Source of the DNA: Stenocarpella maydis
Taxonomy: Eukaryota > Ascomycota > Sordariomycetes > Diaporthales > Diaporthaceae
NCBI GenBank assembly: GCA_002270565.1
Contig: NQMI01000004.1
Span: 1-64,000 of the forward strand
Direction: 5' to 3'
DNA: 64,000 bases
Translations under genes and position numbers: made by a program
The notes under the pieces: model-generated
Databases searched by the model: none
What the model was told of the DNA's origin: nothing
What the model saw: the letters and a program-made list of their open reading frames with translations, nothing else
Shown: piece by piece, positions 20,349 to 32,603 of the stretch
Position numbering within the stretch: position 1 is the stretch's first letter
How the letters are laid out: the number at the start of each line of letters is the position of its first letter

Positions 20349-22386
20349 CACCCTCCCCGGACACACGAGGTAGGTCCAGGACTCTGGGCTGAGGCACGGC
20401 GGGCAACGCTGACTGTGTGGACGAAAGCAGGAGGAGTCGTGGATGGAGAGGTCTCAGTTTGGGCCATTTGATAGGCCGTGCTGGATTGGCCGAGGACCAG
20501 TCGGCGGCTACCGGCCAAGGTCAGGATGGCTGGCGCTACACCCCTGCTTCTACAAGGGCCCAGTTGTGTTAGAAGAACAATCAAGTAGAGCGAGTCGATG
20601 TCTTAGAATGCCTTGGTTTAGTGACCGTCAAGCGCAGCTCTCCAGGGGTGCCCGAGCGTTAGGGCTGGTACTAGGAGCACACGACAAGACTGAGCATGCA
20701 AGGCCCACCGGCATCTGTACCACGATGCCTGACCCTATCGATCGTCCTACAGAGCTTGAACGGCTTTCTAATAGGTAGCCATCCTGTCGGACCTGGCAGG
20801 CTGTCGCAGAGCAGAGGTCACCATCGTCGCGGGCCTGGTCGCGGGCTAACGTTTGGGATCCTGGGAGCTATGCACCGGGGGTGTTAGCTTCCTCCAGCGT
20901 CGCCACCAAATCCCGAAGAGATTGGCTCGTGGGACCCCAAGATTGGGTGAGAACAATGGGGCATCTGGAGCACCTGGCTTCGTGGCATCCTAGGGACACC
21001 CCCTCCTATGACGGAAAGGGAAGCCCACAGGGAGGCTGGTTGTCCAAAAGCAGACCGCGACGAAGGCAGAGTGCAGACGCATGCAGCTTCATTTCCACCC
21101 CGGCCAGGCCTCAGTTTCCTCAACCACGCGGCGTGTAGCTAATAATTGGTAGCTGTTGCTATTCTTTGCTGAAACCATGTCGCAGGCCCAATTGGCCAGC
21201 CTTGAGGCTAGGCACACCGTCTCATCTGGTGCAGATGAAGAGCGGCCCAAGACGGCGGCCGCACCGCTCACGAGCCAGCAGGCGAGGGAACCGGTACTGG
21301 GATCCGCCGGATGGTGGCTGGGTGGGTGGGCGTCGTCCTGCCAATCCCATTGCTGCCACCGCGAAATGGCAGACTCGTGTGGGAGCATGCTTTCCTGCAC
21401 TCCGCACAAGAGGCAACGGCCCGCGTCGGCAACGTGCGCCAGCCACAGAGAGAAGAGTGACAGAGCAACAACAACAAACTCGGCATAGATTGCGCGGTCG
21501 GGATTGGGCGGCTTGCACAGCCATGGAATTGGCCGGTGCTGTGACCCGGGAGCGGTGGCACAAATGGGCAGGCGTCTAGCCCATTTCGCAGATGAGCAAG
21601 CAACATGCCTAAGATGTGCCAGCCCAGCGCCTTGCGTCAAGGCCGGGCGATGCGGCCGTCTGATTCGCCAGCTGTCACTTGTCATGGAGGCAGAGCAATT
21701 TCAAGAGTGCCTCTGTCTTCTAAGAATAGGCGACTTGGTACCACCACCAGGTTGCCTGCGAAAGTACCTAGGGAGGCCCGGCAGAACCGCCAAGCAACCA
21801 CCCTCAAAGAAGGGGTGGGCTCATCGTTGCGCCGCAGCCCTGATGGTCTCGAAAAGTGGCGAGGACCGTCATCTCTGGCACAGGATTTGACCGGGAATCT
21901 GGTACGAAATGGGCCGTGGTGTTGTATTCGAACAAAGGAACGCGGCCCCTTGCCAGCCCGTCTTTAGATGTGGCCTGTGGGAGGCGCCGACGCCAACGGC
22001 TGAAATTACGAACACGGCGTCGGGGAGCTTTGAAAGAGTGACCTGGTGGGATGTCCTGAGTTGGGTCAACTCCTGTTGGATTGACTTCCCATGACGAATG
22101 GCGTGTTCTCTCTTGTGGATGAGTACAGCGACCAAGCACAGCGACCGCAAACCTGATTTGAGCTGAGCGTTAGGATGAATGCTTAGGTCTTCATCTCAGG
22201 AAGTATCCAAGGCATGCTCAGATCACGGTACGCCGCGGTAATCGACACACGAGTCTGCCGCTGTCATCTGTGAGGCAGGCGGCGGGTTGACTTGGATGTA
22301 GGCCTGTTGTGAGCGAGCTGTTGCGAGAATGAAAACGTGGCGGATGAGTATTCGAGAGCGAGCTTTGGTGGCGGAATTAACCAACG

Positions 22387-22418
22387 GACCGACCGACCGA
22401 CCGACCGACCGACTGACT
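22387..22418. repeat. GACC tetranucleotide repeat
   Basis: Six GACC units followed by two GACT units, about 440 bp upstream of the SEC62 start. A simple sequence repeat; no function assigned. Confidence 0.85.
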
Positions 22419-22858
22419 GCCTGACTGGCTGCTGACTGAAGAGTCTACTCCGTACATAGTAGATACTCCGTAGCATAACACTTCTGTGATGAGGCGAGAG
22501 GCTAGAGCAACCCGCGGGGCTGTTGCTGACTAACTAAGGTGGTAGACCGGAAAGGTACCAAATGCTACCCGACTCGAGACTGACGGGCCGGCCCCGGCAA
22601 GTTTGAAGTGAACAGCTTGCTGTTCGAGAAAAAGGCGCCAAGACACTGGCCTCCATCAGGACAGCTTGTTGTTCGGCTTGCATCTCCATTCTGCGATTCA
22701 CCAGTGCAGTCAGTGCCTGGCCTCGCTCCCGCTCCCGCAACCACACACTCAGCATTCGACTGCCAGAGGCCAACACCCTCCCTTGAGAGGCCATCCACCC
22801 GTCGCCTTGAGCATTTTCCACTCTACGACAGTCAAACGCAGCAATCGGACAGCCCACG

Positions 22859-24241
22859 ATGCAGAACCCCAATGGGCCACCACCGGGTGGCATGCCTCCA
22901 CCTGGAGCCATTCCCGTCCCGCCCATGCCACCAGGAGTCCCTCCTCTGCAACCTGGCGTGCCACCTACCCCGGAGCAGATGGCTGTTATCAGACAGTTCC
23001 AGCAGCAGATGAGCCAGCGAGTCGCCCAAGAAGCTGAGAAAGCCGGCATGACTGTACCCGAGTTCGTCCAGCGCATGCAGCAGCAGCAACAGGCAATGCG
23101 AGCCCAGATGCTCGCAAGACAGCAACAGCAACAACAGGCGGGCGGTCCGCAGCAGCCAGGCCAGCAGCAAGGCCAGGGACAGCCCCAGGGTCCGCCCCAG
23201 CAGATGCAGGGCCGTCCTGCCGGCCAGCCACAGCCCATCACCCCCGGACCTCCCAACCCGGTCGCCATCGCCCTCGCCAACTTCCTGCGCGGCCAGGAAC
23301 TCAAGCTCCGTACTTGCATTTTGAACGGCGAGCGCAAGGACATGTTCAGAGGTGCGACCCACACGTCTCTGCTACCGCTTGTGTCTACACAGTGCTGACA
23401 ACGCAACAGTGAAGAGAGCCCTTCGAGCACTGCAGTCTCCGGCATACGAGAAGGCACGCAAGAAGAACCCTGCGCTACCCGAAATCACCGACCGCCCATC
23501 CCTCGAGAATGCCTTCAAGCTCCTGCCCATGTCGATGCTGGCCCTCCGCGTTGAGAAATCCGACCCGCATGCCGGTCACGCCCACTCTCCCAAGCGAACA
23601 AAGCGTGTCAAGGGTCTCTGGACAGTGCGCATTGTGCCGCAGCAAGACGCTGCCGACGACATGTACTACGTCTGGATGTACGAGGGAAGCCAAATCAAGC
23701 GCAAGGTCTATGCCGCCCTTGCCCTCATCGCCATCTTCATCATCGTCCTATACCCCCTGTGGCCACTCAAGATGCGCCAGGGTGTCTACTATCTCAGCTG
23801 GGGCTTCTTGTGTCTGCTGGGGCTGTTCTTCCTCATGGCCATATTCCGTGTCATCCTCTTCTGTGTCACCTACTTTGTCGTCTCGCCTGGACTCTGGCTG
23901 TTCCCGAACCTGTGGGAGGATGTCTCGTTCGTCGACTCCTTCAAACCCGTGTGGGCTTGGCACGAGGTAAGTCCAATCGACCACGCACCGACGTAGTCAT
24001 GCTTCCGGATGACTAACCTGCGGCATAGACTGCGAAGAAGAAGAAGAGGACCAAGTCATCTGTCAGTGGAGGCACCGTGAACCCACAGGCATCGTCCTCT
24101 TTTGCAGCTGCCACCGGCCAGCCGATGCCAGCAAGTGCGACGACCACGGCCACTGAAACCCAGATCGAAACTGGAGGCAGCCAGCCACAGCAGAGGTCTT
24201 ATGTGGCCCCGAGGGTGGAAGAGCTAGGGGACGACGAGTAG
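22859..24241 (+). CDS. SEC62: ER protein-translocation complex subunit Sec62
   Basis: Sec62 joins Sec63 at the Sec61 channel to push mostly post-translationally targeted precursors into the ER. Three exons (22859-23351, 23410-23966, 24029-24241) encode 420 residues; introns are 58 and 62 bp with GT-AG ends. The N-terminus is Pro/Gly- and Gln-rich, with Gln runs at about residues 77-120, a fungal elaboration. The conserved cytosolic domain follows (FLRGQELKLRTCILNGERKDMF, continued after intron 1 by VKRALRAL). Then come two membrane segments, about 265-285 (ALALIAIFIIVLYPLW) and 290-320 (GFLCLLGLFFLMAIF). The Lys-rich C-terminal tail (AKKKKRTKSS) is cytosolic. The stop lies 354 bp from that of the convergent RNase T2 gene. 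Upstream 5' sequence has a GACC repeat. Identification is firm from the whole domain order. Confidence 0.95.
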
Positions 24242-24594
24242 GAGCAGCTCTGGTCTTTCTTTTCCTTCCCGCGGACAACTTGGGCGAGTCGCTGTATTTT
24301 GGTATGGCCCACTGCAAGCAGAACTTTCCGTGCCATTAGCACACATAATTGCTTGTGCTGGTCCAGCAACTTGCATCTTCTCCATATCATGACCAGCCCG
24401 CCCAGATTGCGGGCACGTCTTAGGCGGGGGGCTAGAAAAATCGTCACTGCACTTTTGGGTGCACTGTGACATGCTCACGGATTGCTACTATTATGTATAT
24501 TAGATGGGGAATGTACAAGGCGAGGACGCCGTTGATACCCATTTACAGCACCACGAGATGCCCAAGCGGCCATGGCCATTAGCTTGTTCTCTCA
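24242..24594. other. convergent 3' region
   Basis: Shared 3' flank of SEC62 and the RNase T2 gene. It presumably holds both polyadenylation sites; no individual signal can be fixed. Confidence 0.5.
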
Positions 24595-25733
24595 TCATGC
24601 CTCTGAGCCAGCCGCACGCTCATAGTAATGGATAGCCCCAGCCGTCGTGGCACAGTTGCCAAGGCTGCCACCGGTCGCGTTTGCAGCCACCGGCACAGCG
24701 TCGTAGTCTTGCGGCCTGCCGTTCACATGGTGATCTGCGCATCAAGGTCAGCGCTGTGGTCTTGTATGCCCCCCCCCCTCTTTTATTATAAAAAAAAGAA
24801 GAAAGAAAAAATACTCACAGTACCAAACCTCGCTCAACTGCGTGAACCCATTATCCAAGCTCCCAGCCCCGGCCTCGGTGGCGTTGAACCGCTTGCCCGA
24901 ACAACCAATGTACGGCACCTCCCCAAAGGCCGCCGTGAGCGCAGACCGGATGTCGGCGATGTCGTACGTCGTGGAGTTGCTGGGCGTGATGCCGGCCCCG
25001 GACAGCCAGTCCCAGGTGGGCAGCCCGCGGAAGTACTCGACGGCGGTGGCGAAGAAGTCGACGACCTCCTGGTGCTGGACGTACTGGGGCCCGTAGCACT
25101 CGACGTCAAAGGTCGAGTAGCACGTCGCGTGCTTGGAGAACTCGTGGCCCCAGAAGTCGCCGTTCGGCTGGCCCTGCGCGACCCAGTACGTGTTCATGTA
25201 CGCCAGCAGGTCCTGCCGGCCGAAGGGCTCCAGGAAGGTGCCGATGTCCGGCCCTGTGTAGGGCACGACGGGCGTGCCCGAGGGGGTGCCCGTCGTCGTG
25301 TTCGGCGAGGGCTGTGGGTCGTACTGCCGGCTGAGATCGCAGTACTGAGTGTATGAGCCGTTGCAGAAGTCGGGCCATAGGCCGTGGAGGGTCCACGAGT
25401 CGGCTGGGAGGACCTGGCCCCGGGACTCAAAGCCTGTGTAGACGTCCCAGAACTGCGTGGCGAGGACGAGGCCGCCGAACGTCTCGGTGCAGCACGAGTC
25501 GGTGAGGCCTGGCTGGGCACCGGCCGAGCATGACAGGATTGGGTCATCTAGGGAGGGGATCAGCCACATGAGGTTCCCTCCATCATCGCGTCCCTACCGG
25601 ATTTCTTACACAACTGGCACGTGTGGTTTGCAGTGCTTTCGTTGTAGAGACTGCGGCTGAAGACTGGCGCAGAAGCCAATGCCTCACGCACGATGGACGC
25701 GAGCGCAACTGAGGATAGAACCGAGCGATGCAT
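24595..25733 (-). CDS. secreted ribonuclease T2
   Basis: Endoribonuclease that cleaves single-stranded RNA through 2',3'-cyclic phosphates; acts outside the cell or in the vacuole. Three exons (25610-25733, 24819-25547, 24595-24734) encode 330 residues. Introns have donors GTAAGA and GTGAGT and acceptors CCCTAG and GCGCAG. The first exon supplies a signal peptide (MHRSVLSSVALASIVREALA). Catalytic motif CAS I is WTLHGLWPDFC with His96. CAS II is GHEFSKHATC with Glu177 and His181. Cys pairs and N-x-S/T sites fit secretion. The last exon ends with the family-typical IHYYERAAGSE. The second intron has a C-tract and an A/T-rich tract that make it error-prone. Start at 25733 because only that ATG begins a signal peptide. 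The first-intron donor is the least certain boundary. Confidence 0.9.
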
Positions 25734-27497
25734 GTTACCGGGTCTCGAACTCCTCAGGCCAAAAGATCGTCGGTACTGCCGAGGCCCACGGGCGCCCTGG
25801 GCAAGCAAACAGGAGGGCAGGACATTTCTATTAAATGTCAAGACATCTTTCGGCTATCTCAGCGTAGCATCCGGGAGCGCCTATCGCCCCCCAGTTCAAA
25901 ATGGGTCTCGGGAGGCCGGCATCCTAGAAGCGAAGCTTTGCTCCGGGTCGATATACCCAAAGAGGAAGTTGGCGATGGGCAAGAGGCGCGAGGACGATCA
26001 TCAACCCACGTGCCCGGGGTGACAACGCGGGCGTGCCCACATGCTCGAGCTCTCACCCCTGACAGGTCATCCAATTGGCGAGTGTGCATGAGATCCCCCA
26101 AGGGCAATCCTTTCTAGCGCGCATTCCCAGGGGCCCGTCCGCTCAAGGTTGGCCTAGGCCGATCCTCTATCTCCGGAGCTGGGATGAACTGGCGGGCAGC
26201 CGAGCGACATGCACCCCCTTGCTTGCTAGACACCATCATCTCAGCCCGAGTGGCTGGAGAGAAGCCTTGCTCGAGTATTTCGGTCCGTCCACTCAGTCAC
26301 CACTTTATTTATTGAAGTGCGAACCCGAACCAGCGTTGCAGGAATCTTCACGACTGTACAGTAGCCCTGCCACTGGCGGCCGGAAATCATGGTTAGATGG
26401 TGTATATGTGGCGAGCTCTAGTAGGCACAGCTGTGGCTGGTATGGATTTCGTGAATGCCTCATGCATCCGCTGGAGGCAGCAGCACTGACTGCCAACAAA
26501 GCCAGTTAGATTTCCCACGAAGAAGAGTTGTCAAATTCATAACGACGAAACACGGTAGAACGATAAACGGACCATCTCAGCGCTCATCAAGGTAGGAATC
26601 TGTTCTATTGACGTTGTACTACCTAAGAGTGCCCGAGACGTGACCGGCCGCCATCAACAACCCGAATAAGACTATGTATCCTGTGGCCAAAGAGGAAAAA
26701 CGAAAGAGGAAGGCTGAGAACAGCGTTTGAGCTCACAGGTTCAGCCAAGTGCCGTGGGGTGTAGGAGTGTCCCAAGGTCGAAATAGGAGTACCGCTTATG
26801 GTGATAGCCAAGCTGCCCGAGAATGTTAGGGATACTGTGCCTCGGAACCAACAGTCTATAGGAATTCTGACGTAGCGCGTATTATACCTGATGAGCAAAT
26901 CCAATAGTCAGTCGGCTTGGGTCAGTATGGGCCACAATGTGGAACGTCAAGGCAATCAATCTAGGGACCTGTGAAGCTGGGGGTAAAGCCAAAGAGCTCC
27001 ATCTTAGGCTACCTGTGAGGGCCGCAAAGAGAATGGTGGCTGGAAAATGCCACAGTTCGGAGCATTAGGACAACTGCTTGTCGTGTAAGGTTGTCGTCTC
27101 GACGTCTGTACATTATGAAGAACTACCTAAGCAGAAACGTACTCATGGCGGCCGGGCCCGAGACTGTATCCGACCGACAAACTGCTTCAAGATAGTTGTC
27201 AAACAGGTGGCACAAGGCGCCGGCCGCACTTTCCCTTGGGAAATATGCGCACAGCGACGAGAGTCGACCCCTCCTACCAGAGAGTGGCAAGACTGTCTTG
27301 GTATCCTTTGGCTTCAGCTCAAATTGCCACATCATGGCCCGCTCCCCAGTGGAACTTGCCTGAGTGAGCAGGGTCTCTTCTTTCCGCAACCGCACTCTGA
27401 GTCCATCTAATGCCATCCTTCATGCAGCTGGCAAGCATAGTGGCATATACTCGGACATCCAGAGATCCAGGCGCACAATCACTCAGTTCCCACCCTC
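25734..27497. other. 1.8-kb intergenic region, no gene seen
   Basis: Frames at 26075-26509, 26623-26904 and 27078-27416 overlap each other on opposite strands and show no motifs or splice continuity. Confidence 0.45.
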
Positions 27498-28143
27498 CTA
27501 AGTATTGAGTGTCTTGTAGAGAAAGGCGACGTCTTTGAGCTCACCAGAGGAATTGAGGCTGTAGTTGGGAACCTTTCCTATCTCTTTGTAACCCAATTTC
27601 TTGAAGGCCTTCTCGGCAATGCTTCCGCTTTCCGTGTCGACCATCTGGAGGCCAGAGTCAGCGTTGGTCTGCCGGCAGCTCGTCAGGGACCTGAAGAGTG
27701 CTCACCAAAAGCGTCTTGCCCTTGAGTGTTGCTTGCGCATGGATGGCGTTCATCAGCGTCACAGAAGCACCCTTCTTCCGGTACTTAGCGGCGACAAGGA
27801 GATTCTCCACGCGGGCGCGAAACGGGCTCGACTCTGAGTGTGGGATGGCGAGCATAGCGACGCCAAGCAGATCTTCCCCCTTGACCTTGGCGGCGGGCTC
27901 TGCCTCGTTCAACAGGAGGATGATGACTCTCGTGCCGGCCTTGGCCTCGGCGATCCGATCCTTCCACCAGATGAGGAGCTTGTCGTTGGTTAATGGGGGG
28001 AGGAAGCTCCCGATCATGAGGTCACGAGTGATGCATTGGGCGTGCAGACCGGCCAGGTACGGCGTCAGGTGGGAATGGGAAGCGGGATCGAAGACGCTGG
28101 CCTTCGCTGCAGGCTGCGCTGCAGGCGCCGCAGTGGCTTGCAT
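27498..28143 (-). CDS. GNAT-family N-acetyltransferase
   Basis: Predicted acetyl-CoA-dependent N-acetyltransferase; substrate unknown. Two exons (27706-28143 and 27498-27644) encode 194 residues. The 61-bp intron has donor GTGAGC and acceptor CCTCCAG, and joins KTLL to MVDTESG in frame. The order of elements fits a GNAT fold. There is a beta-strand region (GTRVIILLLNEA, about 75-86), then LLGVAMLAIPHS, then the acetyl-CoA-binding segment (ARVENLLVAAKYRKKGASVTLM, about 110-132), where the usual R/Q-x-x-G-x-G/A loop appears as YRKKGASVTLM. The C-terminus (AEKAFKKLGYKEIGKVPNYS) matches the last helix and strands of these enzymes. Start at the ATG at 28143, since the frame above it opens only with TTG. 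Ala/Gln-rich first 15 residues, no signal peptide. Could be an antibiotic or amine acetyltransferase; not resolvable. Confidence 0.82.
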
Positions 28144-31100
28144 GTCGGCCAAGTGTTTTTCGGAACTTGACAGTCAAGGCATAGGGCCCCCTGGGAGAAG
28201 CGCTTCTGGTGTTGGGGCCTGCCTGAGAAGTCTCCTACTCGGCACGCCGTACGGGACGGAACAAGGACACAGGCCCGGGGTTGCGGCGATTGAGTGCTGG
28301 TGCTGCCCCGTGTGGCTGGGGACGGGCTCTTCCTGGATAAGAGGCCAAGGGCGACTGTGAGCGTTCCTGAATGTGTTTCGCACACTTTGGAGCAAAGGGA
28401 GAAAAGGAGGGCCGCGCTCCGGCAGAATCTTCAAGAAGTTATTGAGCCGGAGGACGCAATGATGTGGGAATTCTGAAGGAGGAGACAGGAGACCAGGCTG
28501 AAGATTAAATAGTTCCCAACCAAACAGACAAGAAAGCACAAGGAGAGGGCAGCCAGCCAACAAATGGAAGAAGTAAGTAAGCGATTGGAGGGATGCAGAC
28601 GTTGTCTCGTGACGTACGAATAAGACTCTCAATGCTGTCCAACAATTACCAACCGTTGTCATGGAAGTCGTGGAGGGAGCACACGACCTTGACCTTGGCG
28701 GTTAGCGGGAGCTACAATAATGAGGCATGAGCTACATGTTCGTCTAGTGCCTCCTGCCTACAACTACCTAGTGTACCTTAAGTACCTAGGTGGGTGCCCA
28801 GGTAGGTACCTATATAGGTACCCAGGTAGACACTACGCTTGGCCGCGCCGTACCTGGCAGGAGGGATGCACACCGTACAGGGACCTCGGCACGAGACAAG
28901 CGCTGCAAAGACGGCAGCCCACGAGCAGGGGTAGCTGCCCACGATTGCACAGTAGCTCTGGATTAACAAAGGGACCCAAGCACCACAGCTACCTGGATAA
29001 GGCTGAGGCGTCCCGCAACACTAACAACAACATACAACATGACTGCTCCTGAGCCTCGACACAGAACACAGCTTCCCCGCCAGCCATGCCTGCCATGCCT
29101 ACCTAGGAGGCTGATCCGTCTCACGCCTGCCTGCGTTGCTGGGGCACCCAGCCAGACCAGATAATTCACATTGGTACACTGGGTACCCAGGTATCTACGA
29201 AGTCAGGTACGGGCCAGGTATCTCTCTACACCCTCCTCTCAAACGCCCCCCTGTGGTTACACGAGTTTCAATAGTCATCATGCTTCCTCATTTCCATCAA
29301 CATGACATGGAAACAAAACCAAACTCCTCCGACCCAGATGCTTCTTCAAATCCAGCTCCGGTGCCTCGTAGCCCACAATGACGCAGGGCGTCGCCCCCGT
29401 CATCGCCTATGCGGTGTGACTTGGATCCGTGGCCTGCATGTTGCATCCGTCGACGCTTTCCGCTTCCTGCCGCCACCGACCATGCTCTCCTGCGAGAAAC
29501 TGTCATTTTCCCCCTCGATAGCTTGCAGGCACCATGAGACTCGTGATTGTTTATGCAGCGGCCCTACACCACTTCCGCCCTCGTGAAACCTGGTTGGATC
29601 CAACAGTACCTAGCGTCTTGATATTACGACCTCAACCGCCGGCCTGGCTGCATTCTTGTCGACGGGGCGGCCTGAGAAGCTCTGGAAAATCGCCCTCCTT
29701 CTTCAGCATGATACCCTTTTCAATACCACAATGACTTGTCCCGACTTTCGAATCTCAAACGGTGCACCTATGGCACAAGCTGTTTGTTTTCAAAGCAGCC
29801 ACGTTGTAACAGGACTATTCACGAGTTACTCCTGATGCCTGATTACCGCAAGACATGGAAGTTAGCATTGGAAGCCAGCCACGGATTGGGAGAAACGGAC
29901 CACGGCTCATCGCCTCCAATGCGACCAGAAGCTACAAGCCACTACGTATTTGTGAGCAGTGACGGAATTCCTGCATAAATTGGCTCCTGTACGTCGTCTC
30001 CCCGGTGACAGGTGACAGGGGAGAGTTCCTTACGGCTCTAATTGACAGCCCGGCATGTTTTCCTCCCGAAGGCCCTGCGGTAGGACCAACCGATAGCAGG
30101 AGACGAGGCGGGACCTACTGTCAGCGTCGCTTAAACAGGTGTCACGTAATCAGCCACCGGAGAGCTGCAGCTGGAGTTGATCTCTGCCTTTCCGATCACT
30201 TAGCTAGCGCCGGACGAGGCTCCAATCACGACGCAAACGACACGGATATCTCGCTTGCCGGCCTCAGTGGTATTCTCCCTACTCACAGGACAAGCATGGG
30301 TGCCCGCCTGCTCGCCGTCTTCGTATGGTGATGACAACTGTGGCCAGAATCATCCTCTCGGTTCTCGACAGAAGCCTCAGAATCTGCCAGTATACGGAGG
30401 ATATAAATCTATGGTCATGACGCTGGTACAGGCAGTGGATACAATTGTAGGGGCTGCCCTTATCTTGGAAGCATCAACGACCACACGGAAGGCAACGAGC
30501 AAGAAGATGAGCGCCATCAGCACCATTGCACAAATTGTGTCGCTCATTTTCCCACACGATGGATGGTCTATGCCAAGTGATTCTTAGACACTGAGCCTGT
30601 ATTTCTCAGTCCGCTCCCGCTATCCATCGTGATGACTACATGCAGCTGAGAGGTCCCTGAAGAACCGAAACACGGGGAAGACTTGGATCTCTCGGTGATC
30701 ACAAGGAACATCAAGCAAGCGTGAAGCACAGCTGGGCAGCGACAATACCAGAACCGGCTTTTGTTTCGAGGAGACCTAGTCAATCCTATGATTGGCTCAT
30801 TCTGCTTCACCATGTGTCGTCCTTGGGCACGGGACCGCCTCGCAAGCCTAGGTGGTAGCCTGCCTCACCCACGCCAACTTGACTACCGGAAACGTATACA
30901 AATCGATATTGTGACTACACGCAGATCATCACAAAGCTGTATTCGACATATCACATTCTCTTGGGTCTACAAGACTTCCTCGACGTCGAGTCAAAACGAC
31001 CAGGACCAGGACTTTGAGACACTCATGATGTTGTGCCTGCACTTTATCCCATGGCATCTGCTTTGGAAATCTCTTTTGTACCAGTGGGCTGACGGGTCAT

Positions 31101-32603
31101 GGAACCACGGCTGATAATAGTTTGCGCGAGAGACGGCAGGTTGCGCCAGCTCAACATTGCCTTTGTCGCCCAAGGGAACGGATGAAAAGCCCATGGGTGG
31201 TCAATTCGATCAACAGTTGAAACCTGCTCGAGGGACAAGGTAATTACCAGTCAAGATGCCATACTAACCAGAATCACAACTGGCATCCTTTTCCGAGGGC
31301 CATGATGTGCTTGTGGCAGCTCGGGTCTCTTGTTCCACGGCCGATGCTTTGCATTGTCAGCGCGTTCCGATGTCTCGGATAGTATGCCTTGTGCTATGTC
31401 TCACGGGCTTCCTAGGGGGGGGGGGCAGCCTTCCCGGCAAACCACGTGTTAGTGTAGAACGGTCATGTTCTGGAACTACCATCGGCTAGGTGGCTTGAAG
31501 CAGGAACATGACAGTTCAACGTTAGCAGAGGATACGAGCAGCTAGTTCGGGTTGGTCCTCACCAAATTTGCTAGGTTCCGGCGGGAATGGCTGCGTGACC
31601 TTGGCCGAACGAATAACTGCTCGTCGCCTTTGTTTTCTGACTACATCAAGGTGAAGTCGCCTGAGGTTCACAGCTTACTTGGCTTACAGCTGCGGACGCG
31701 TTCAGCCAAGTCGGTAGAAGCCATTGTTCCTTGTTAGGCGACGCCATGAATGCAGCCCTACACCATCGGCAACGGCTTGTTTCAGGTGCACCGTCGTGCC
31801 GACGTCAAAGCTTCGAGTCGAATTCAGCCAAGGGCGAAAAGGGCTTCGGATGGCGCGTCGAGCAGACACGCTCAGAGGACTGCTCCCTGCGTCTGACGCG
31901 TGAGGTCCTGGCGGTCTGGCGGGAGGACCCAGTCACACAAAAACTTGGACACAAAGGCTAGCCCTCTGGACCCTGCAGGGCAGTGACTATTATGGGCGCA
32001 GCGGCGATTTCTCGTCCAATCGTGTCTGTTCGGCCATCCAGAGCCACGTAGGCCAGCTATTTCTCAGGTAAGAGGTTGTACTAGCCGATCTGGCTTGAAT
32101 ACGCTCCGCGGTGCCCTCTGAGTGGCGGAAGGTTCCTGGAACGCATCAACCTTGCCGATACCCTCGACCCTCCCCCCCCGCGCGGTGCGGGTCGCTGTCG
32201 ATTTGGGGAGTCCCGCCCGTAAGGGGGGCATCCCAAATCACAGAGCTGAAGGAGAGAGAGAGAGAGCTAGCTCCCGGGCCCTACCTGATCTCTACTGACG
32301 CTTGTGGCTTTCGTCGGAGACCCATTACTCGTTTACTCGGCCGACACGGACGCCTCTACATCACTTGGTAAGCTTCTCAGGGTCCGCAGCCGGGCATCGT
32401 GGAGACCCCCATCGTGGCTTTGCGTGGAGCTACCCCTGACTCTGACCTCACAGAAGACATCTGGACAGAGGCAGCCCCCACATTGTCTCATCGATCATCG
32501 AACCGACGTGTTTATAAACACGTCGTACATCTATCTGCCTCATCCCGTCTTATTCTGCCCACGCACGTTCGGTAAACTCTTCTGGAAATCCAGGGTAGCA
32601 AAA
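28144..32603. other. 4.5-kb gene-poor stretch
   Basis: No convincing gene. A cluster of palindromic CCTAGGTA/GGTACC-type words lies at about 28770-28830 and again near 29100-29215. There is a G-run near 31415 and a GA-repeat near 32251-32266. A 56-codon frame with a hydrophobic stretch lies at 30377-30547 on the minus strand. The last ~300 bases are the promoter and leader of the phospholipase D gene. Confidence 0.4.
30377..30547 (-). CDS. small hydrophobic ORF, speculative
   Basis: 56 codons from ATG to TGA. Residues 6-24 form one hydrophobic run (CAMVLMALIFLLVAFRVVV) followed by a short polar tail with ATC/ACC-rich codons. It could be a signal peptide with a truncated mature part, a membrane micropeptide, or the first exon of a small secreted protein. 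No supporting downstream exon was found. Reported because the surrounding 4 kb holds nothing better. Confidence 0.15.
   Translation of the reverse strand: MSDTICAMVLMALIFLLVAFRVVVDASKIRAAPTIVSTACTSVMTIDLYPPYTGRF

Larger units (their letters stand above)
19938..22858. other. 2.9-kb intergenic region with repeats, no gene seen
   Basis: Upstream of two divergent genes (the disordered-protein gene on minus and SEC62 on plus). It contains a five-unit minisatellite (20284-20348) and a GACC repeat (22387-22418). Many overlapping frames of 60-200 codons at 20.9-21.9 kb occur on both strands without splice or motif support. A poorly conserved or non-coding gene cannot be excluded. Confidence 0.4.

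Noticed and set aside
20881..21890. Set of overlapping 60-200 codon frames on both strands
   Set aside because: All six frames stay open because the DNA is GC-balanced. No start context, splice pairs or conserved motif.
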